A stretch of 64,000 nucleotides of DNA from Streptomyces paradoxus (lineage in GTDB: Bacteria; Actinomycetota; Actinomycetes; Streptomycetales; Streptomycetaceae): positions 862,186 to 926,185 of the forward strand of contig NZ_JACHGV010000001.1 of assembly GCF_014202475.1 (NCBI RefSeq). The letters are read 5' to 3'. This document shows positions 61,752-64,000 of this stretch, one piece after another (position 1 is the first letter of the stretch; each line of letters starts with the position of its first letter). The notes beneath the pieces were generated by a model. The model was not told where the DNA came from. It was given only the letters and a program-made list of their open reading frames with translations, and searched no databases. A program made the position numbers and the translations under genes.

Positions 61752-62555
61752 GTGGCCGTGCTCCATGCCTGGCGCGCCGCCCGGGTCACCCCCCTCGGCG
61801 AGCTGAACGCACCGCCCCGGATGACCGCCGTCGCCCTCCGGCTGGCCGTTCAGGTGGTGCTGGTCTGGTCGCTGTGGAGGGGCCTGTACGCGCAGACCGG
61901 CACGACCGCGGGGCTGAGCCGCGACCAGGCGGTCACCTACGCCGTGCTGGCCGTACTGGCGTCCCGGCTGCGGGAGCTGGACCAGTACGCGGGCCGCGAC
62001 ACGGTCCTGCAGCACATGCACTTCGGCACCATCGTCTACTGGTACCTGCGGCCGCTGCCGCCGCAGCGCTACTACGCCCTGCGGGCCGCCGGCGAGCAAC
62101 TGTACGGGCTGGCATGGGCGTTGACCGGGTACGTGATCTGCCTGGCCGCGGGCGTCGTAGAACCGCCCGCGTCGGCCGCAGCGGCCGGGGTGTTCGTGGT
62201 CAGCATGCTGCTCGGCCAGTGGGTCCTGTACTACGTCATGCTGGTGCTGGACCAGTTGTGCTTCTGGACGGTCCGCAACACCGCCGCGATGCTCATCCTG
62301 ATGTTCGCCCAGAACCTGCTGTCCGGGGTGTACGCGCCGCTGTGGTTCTTCCCGGACTGGTTCGTGACGATGAGCGCGTTCCTCCCCTTCCAGGCCACGC
62401 TGAGCGTGCCGCTGTCGCTGTACGTGGGGCGCATTCCCCTGTCCGACGCCGGGTTCCAGCTGTCCGTGCAGGCAGCCTGGGTCGTGGTGCTGGCGTTGTT
62501 CACCCGGTTGCTGTGGCGGCGGGCCGCCCGGCGCGTGATCTCGCAGGGAGGCTGA
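61752..62555 (+). CDS. ABC-2 type transporter permease (ABC2_membrane_6-like), subunit 1
   Basis: 267 residues from GTG 61752, one base after the ATPase stop. Six hydrophobic segments are visible, including MTAVALRLAVQVVLVWSLWR and QWVLYYVMLVLDQLCFWTV. The GTIVYWYLRPLPPQRYYALR loop is typical of this permease group (DUF990). It forms a heterodimer with the next gene. Confidence 0.88.
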   Translation: MAVLHAWRAARVTPLGELNAPPRMTAVALRLAVQVVLVWSLWRGLYAQTGTTAGLSRDQAVTYAVLAVLASRLRELDQYAGRDTVLQHMHFGTIVYWYLRPLPPQRYYALRAAGEQLYGLAWALTGYVICLAAGVVEPPASAAAAGVFVVSMLLGQWVLYYVMLVLDQLCFWTVRNTAAMLILMFAQNLLSGVYAPLWFFPDWFVTMSAFLPFQATLSVPLSLYVGRIPLSDAGFQLSVQAAWVVVLALFTRLLWRRAARRVISQGG

Positions 62556-62556
62556 G

Positions 62557-63363
62557 ATGTCATGGAAGGCTCTGCGGATCGTGTGGCGCGTGACGGCGCT
62601 CAACTTCCGGGCGCAGATGGAGTACCGCACCGAGTTCCTGCTGATGATCGCGATCGGGGCGATCTGGCAGGTGTCGGTGATCGTGTTCGCGACGGTGCTG
62701 CTGTCGCGGTTCGCCGGGATGGGCGGCTGGGACAGCTCCGACGTGCTGCTGATCCCGGCGACGCGGATGCTGGCGCACGGGCTGTTCGTGCTGTTCCTGG
62801 GGCGCATGCACTGGGCCGGCCGGCAGATCCAGGAAGGCCGCATCGACATCTACCTGATGCGCCCGATGCCGGTCCACCGCCAGGTGCAGCTGGCGTTCTT
62901 CCCGACCAACGCCATCGGTGACCTGACGGTGGCCGCGGGCCTGATGGTGGGGGCGCTCTCGCGCAGCGACCTGGACTGGACGACGGGCCGCGTCACCTAC
63001 CTCGTCGCGGCCGTGCTCGGCGGCATGCTGCTGGAGGCCGCCCTGTTCACGGTCGTGGCCAGCGCGTCCCTGCGCTTCCCGGCCGCCGACATGTGGGGCC
63101 GCTGGCTGGAGGAACTCCTCGGCACCTTCGGCAGCTACCCGCTGAACGTCCTGCCCAGGGCGGTGGGCGGTTTCCTCACCTACGGACTGCCGCTCGCGTT
63201 CGTCGCCTACTTCCCGGCGGCGGTCCTCACGGGCCACGGACACTCGACCGGCGTCCCGTACTGGGTGGCGGCGGCCTCCCCCCTGCTCGGGCTGCTGGCG
63301 TACCTGGCGGCGCGGATGCTGTGGCGGTGGAGTCTGCGGCACTACAGCGGGATCAACGGCTGA
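62557..63363 (+). CDS. ABC-2 type transporter permease, subunit 2
   Basis: 268 residues; its ATG lies one base after the previous stop. Six membrane helices; the loop RIDIYLMRPMPVHRQVQL is homologous to the one in subunit 1, showing that the two permeases are related. The stop lies inside the convergent MFS gene (11-base overlap). Confidence 0.88.
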   Translation: MSWKALRIVWRVTALNFRAQMEYRTEFLLMIAIGAIWQVSVIVFATVLLSRFAGMGGWDSSDVLLIPATRMLAHGLFVLFLGRMHWAGRQIQEGRIDIYLMRPMPVHRQVQLAFFPTNAIGDLTVAAGLMVGALSRSDLDWTTGRVTYLVAAVLGGMLLEAALFTVVASASLRFPAADMWGRWLEELLGTFGSYPLNVLPRAVGGFLTYGLPLAFVAYFPAAVLTGHGHSTGVPYWVAAASPLLGLLAYLAARMLWRWSLRHYSGING

Positions 63364-64000
63364 CGGTCCGGCCCGAGCCGCGGATCGGGGTGAACAGGCC
63401 CGTGGCGGCCAGGGCGACACAGGCCGCTCCGGCCACCAGGGCGACCGGGGTCGTGCCCTGCTCCTCCGCGGCCCAGGTGAGGACGGCCGCGCCGACGGGG
63501 GCCGCCGCGTACTGGAGGGTCCAGAACGCGGAGGTGACGCGGCCCAGGAGGTGTTCGGGGGTCACCTCCTGGCGCAGCGACATCGAGCAGGTGCCCGCCA
63601 TGCCGGCGCAGGCGAGGAAGGCGGCGCTCAGGGCCGCGACGACGGGGACGTCGTGGGCCCAGCCGAGACCGGCGAACGCCAGGCCGCACACCGCGACCGA
63701 GCCGGTCCACGTCGGGCCGAAGCCGAGACGGCGGCGGACCCGGGCCACCAGCAGGGCGCCGGTGATGGCGCCGAGCGCGCCGACCGCCATGACCGTGCCG
63801 ACCGTGCGGTCGTCATGGCCGAGGTCGTGCTTGAGGTGGTAGATGACCAGGTCGTTCAGACCGAGGGTGAGGAAGCTGAAGCCGAAGAGGAGAGCGGTGA
63901 GGGAACGCAGGACGGGATGGCCGTGGAGGAAGGCGATGCCCGTGCGCAGGTCCTGCCAGAGGCCGGGGCGCCCGTCCTGCCGTTCGTCGGGGGCACGCTC
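63353..64000 (-). CDS. MFS transporter, C-terminal part (start outside window)
   Basis: 215 residues are visible; the frame runs off the right edge without a start. Membrane helices and the loop ARVRRRLGFGPTWTG are MFS-like; SMSLRQEVTPEHLLGRVTSA is the motif of the EntS/MFS_3 group of exporters. It converges with the ABC-2 operon and overlaps its last gene by 11 bases. Substrate unknown. Confidence 0.85.
   Translation of the reverse strand, partial: ERAPDERQDGRPGLWQDLRTGIAFLHGHPVLRSLTALLFGFSFLTLGLNDLVIYHLKHDLGHDDRTVGTVMAVGALGAITGALLVARVRRRLGFGPTWTGSVAVCGLAFAGLGWAHDVPVVAALSAAFLACAGMAGTCSMSLRQEVTPEHLLGRVTSAFWTLQYAAAPVGAAVLTWAAEEQGTTPVALVAGAACVALAATGLFTPIRGSGRTVSR

Overview
The window looks like chromosomal DNA from a Streptomyces or a very close actinomycete. 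It is very GC-rich, and many antisense frames stay open simply because of codon bias. It carries typical Streptomyces families: DUF3040, DUF2637, an anti-sigma-like ATP-binding protein, an STAS/ANTAR protein, a PucR regulator, Tat lipoproteins and an alditol oxidase closely resembling S. coelicolor AldO. Several genes appear to be leaderless. I see no rRNA, tRNA, CRISPR array, transposase, integrase or plasmid transfer module. The content is mostly catabolic, regulatory and envelope-related.

Region 1 (1-16.8 kb). The window opens inside mutA. It continues with mutB and the mutase chaperone meaB, all overlapping by a few bases. Next is argG, apparently leaderless, with an ArgR-like palindrome on its -35. 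Facing it are a secreted zinc metallopeptidase and the pntA-pntB transhydrogenase operon. Then come a DHA2 drug exporter, a VOC protein with an AraC regulator, a decayed LacI-like remnant, a methyltransferase, a secreted GH43-CBM42 arabinofuranosidase, a pyruvyl-transferase-like protein and a DUF3040 protein.

Region 2 (16.8-21 kb) is an envelope-glycan patch: a GT9 glycosyltransferase, a GmhB-like HAD phosphatase and a GT2 glycosyltransferase on the minus strand. Facing them is a lipoprotein polysaccharide deacetylase. A 36-bp imperfect palindrome with a TATAGT box on each side lies between them.

Region 3 (21-29.7 kb) is a purine-catabolism operon. In transcription order it encodes the xanthine dehydrogenase FAD, 2Fe-2S and molybdenum subunits, an NCS2 permease and XdhC. 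A PucR regulator is divergent from it. Region 4 (29.7-37.3 kb) is mostly regulatory. It has a helical-repeat protein, a GntR regulator facing an FhuF-like iron reductase behind an iron box, a DUF2637 membrane protein, an anti-sigma-like ATPase, a secreted protein of unknown function and a membrane-anchored XRE regulator.

Region 5 (37.3-52 kb) holds a PoxB-type TPP enzyme, a PP2C-like phosphatase with a long proline-rich arm, DUF456, an overlapping Ada/AlkA-ogt alkylation repair pair, rsgA behind a 23-codon ORF with a strong ribosome binding site, a DUF4234 protein, a sigma-like/zinc-finger/CBM2 membrane protein, a solitary radical SAM enzyme with CX8CX2C spacing, a 2-hydroxyacid dehydrogenase, aldO and a small winged-helix regulator.

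Region 6 (52-64 kb) holds an STAS-ANTAR protein and a ROK repressor just ahead of a sugar ABC transporter-lacZ operon. A shared 14-bp motif lies on the -35 of both the ROK and the transporter promoters, which suggests autoregulation plus operon control. An ABC-2 exporter (ATPase plus two permeases) and a truncated MFS gene close the window. No single multi-gene novel system stands out. The best leads are the radical SAM enzyme, the short ORF before rsgA, the sigma-like/CBM2 protein and several unexplained operators.
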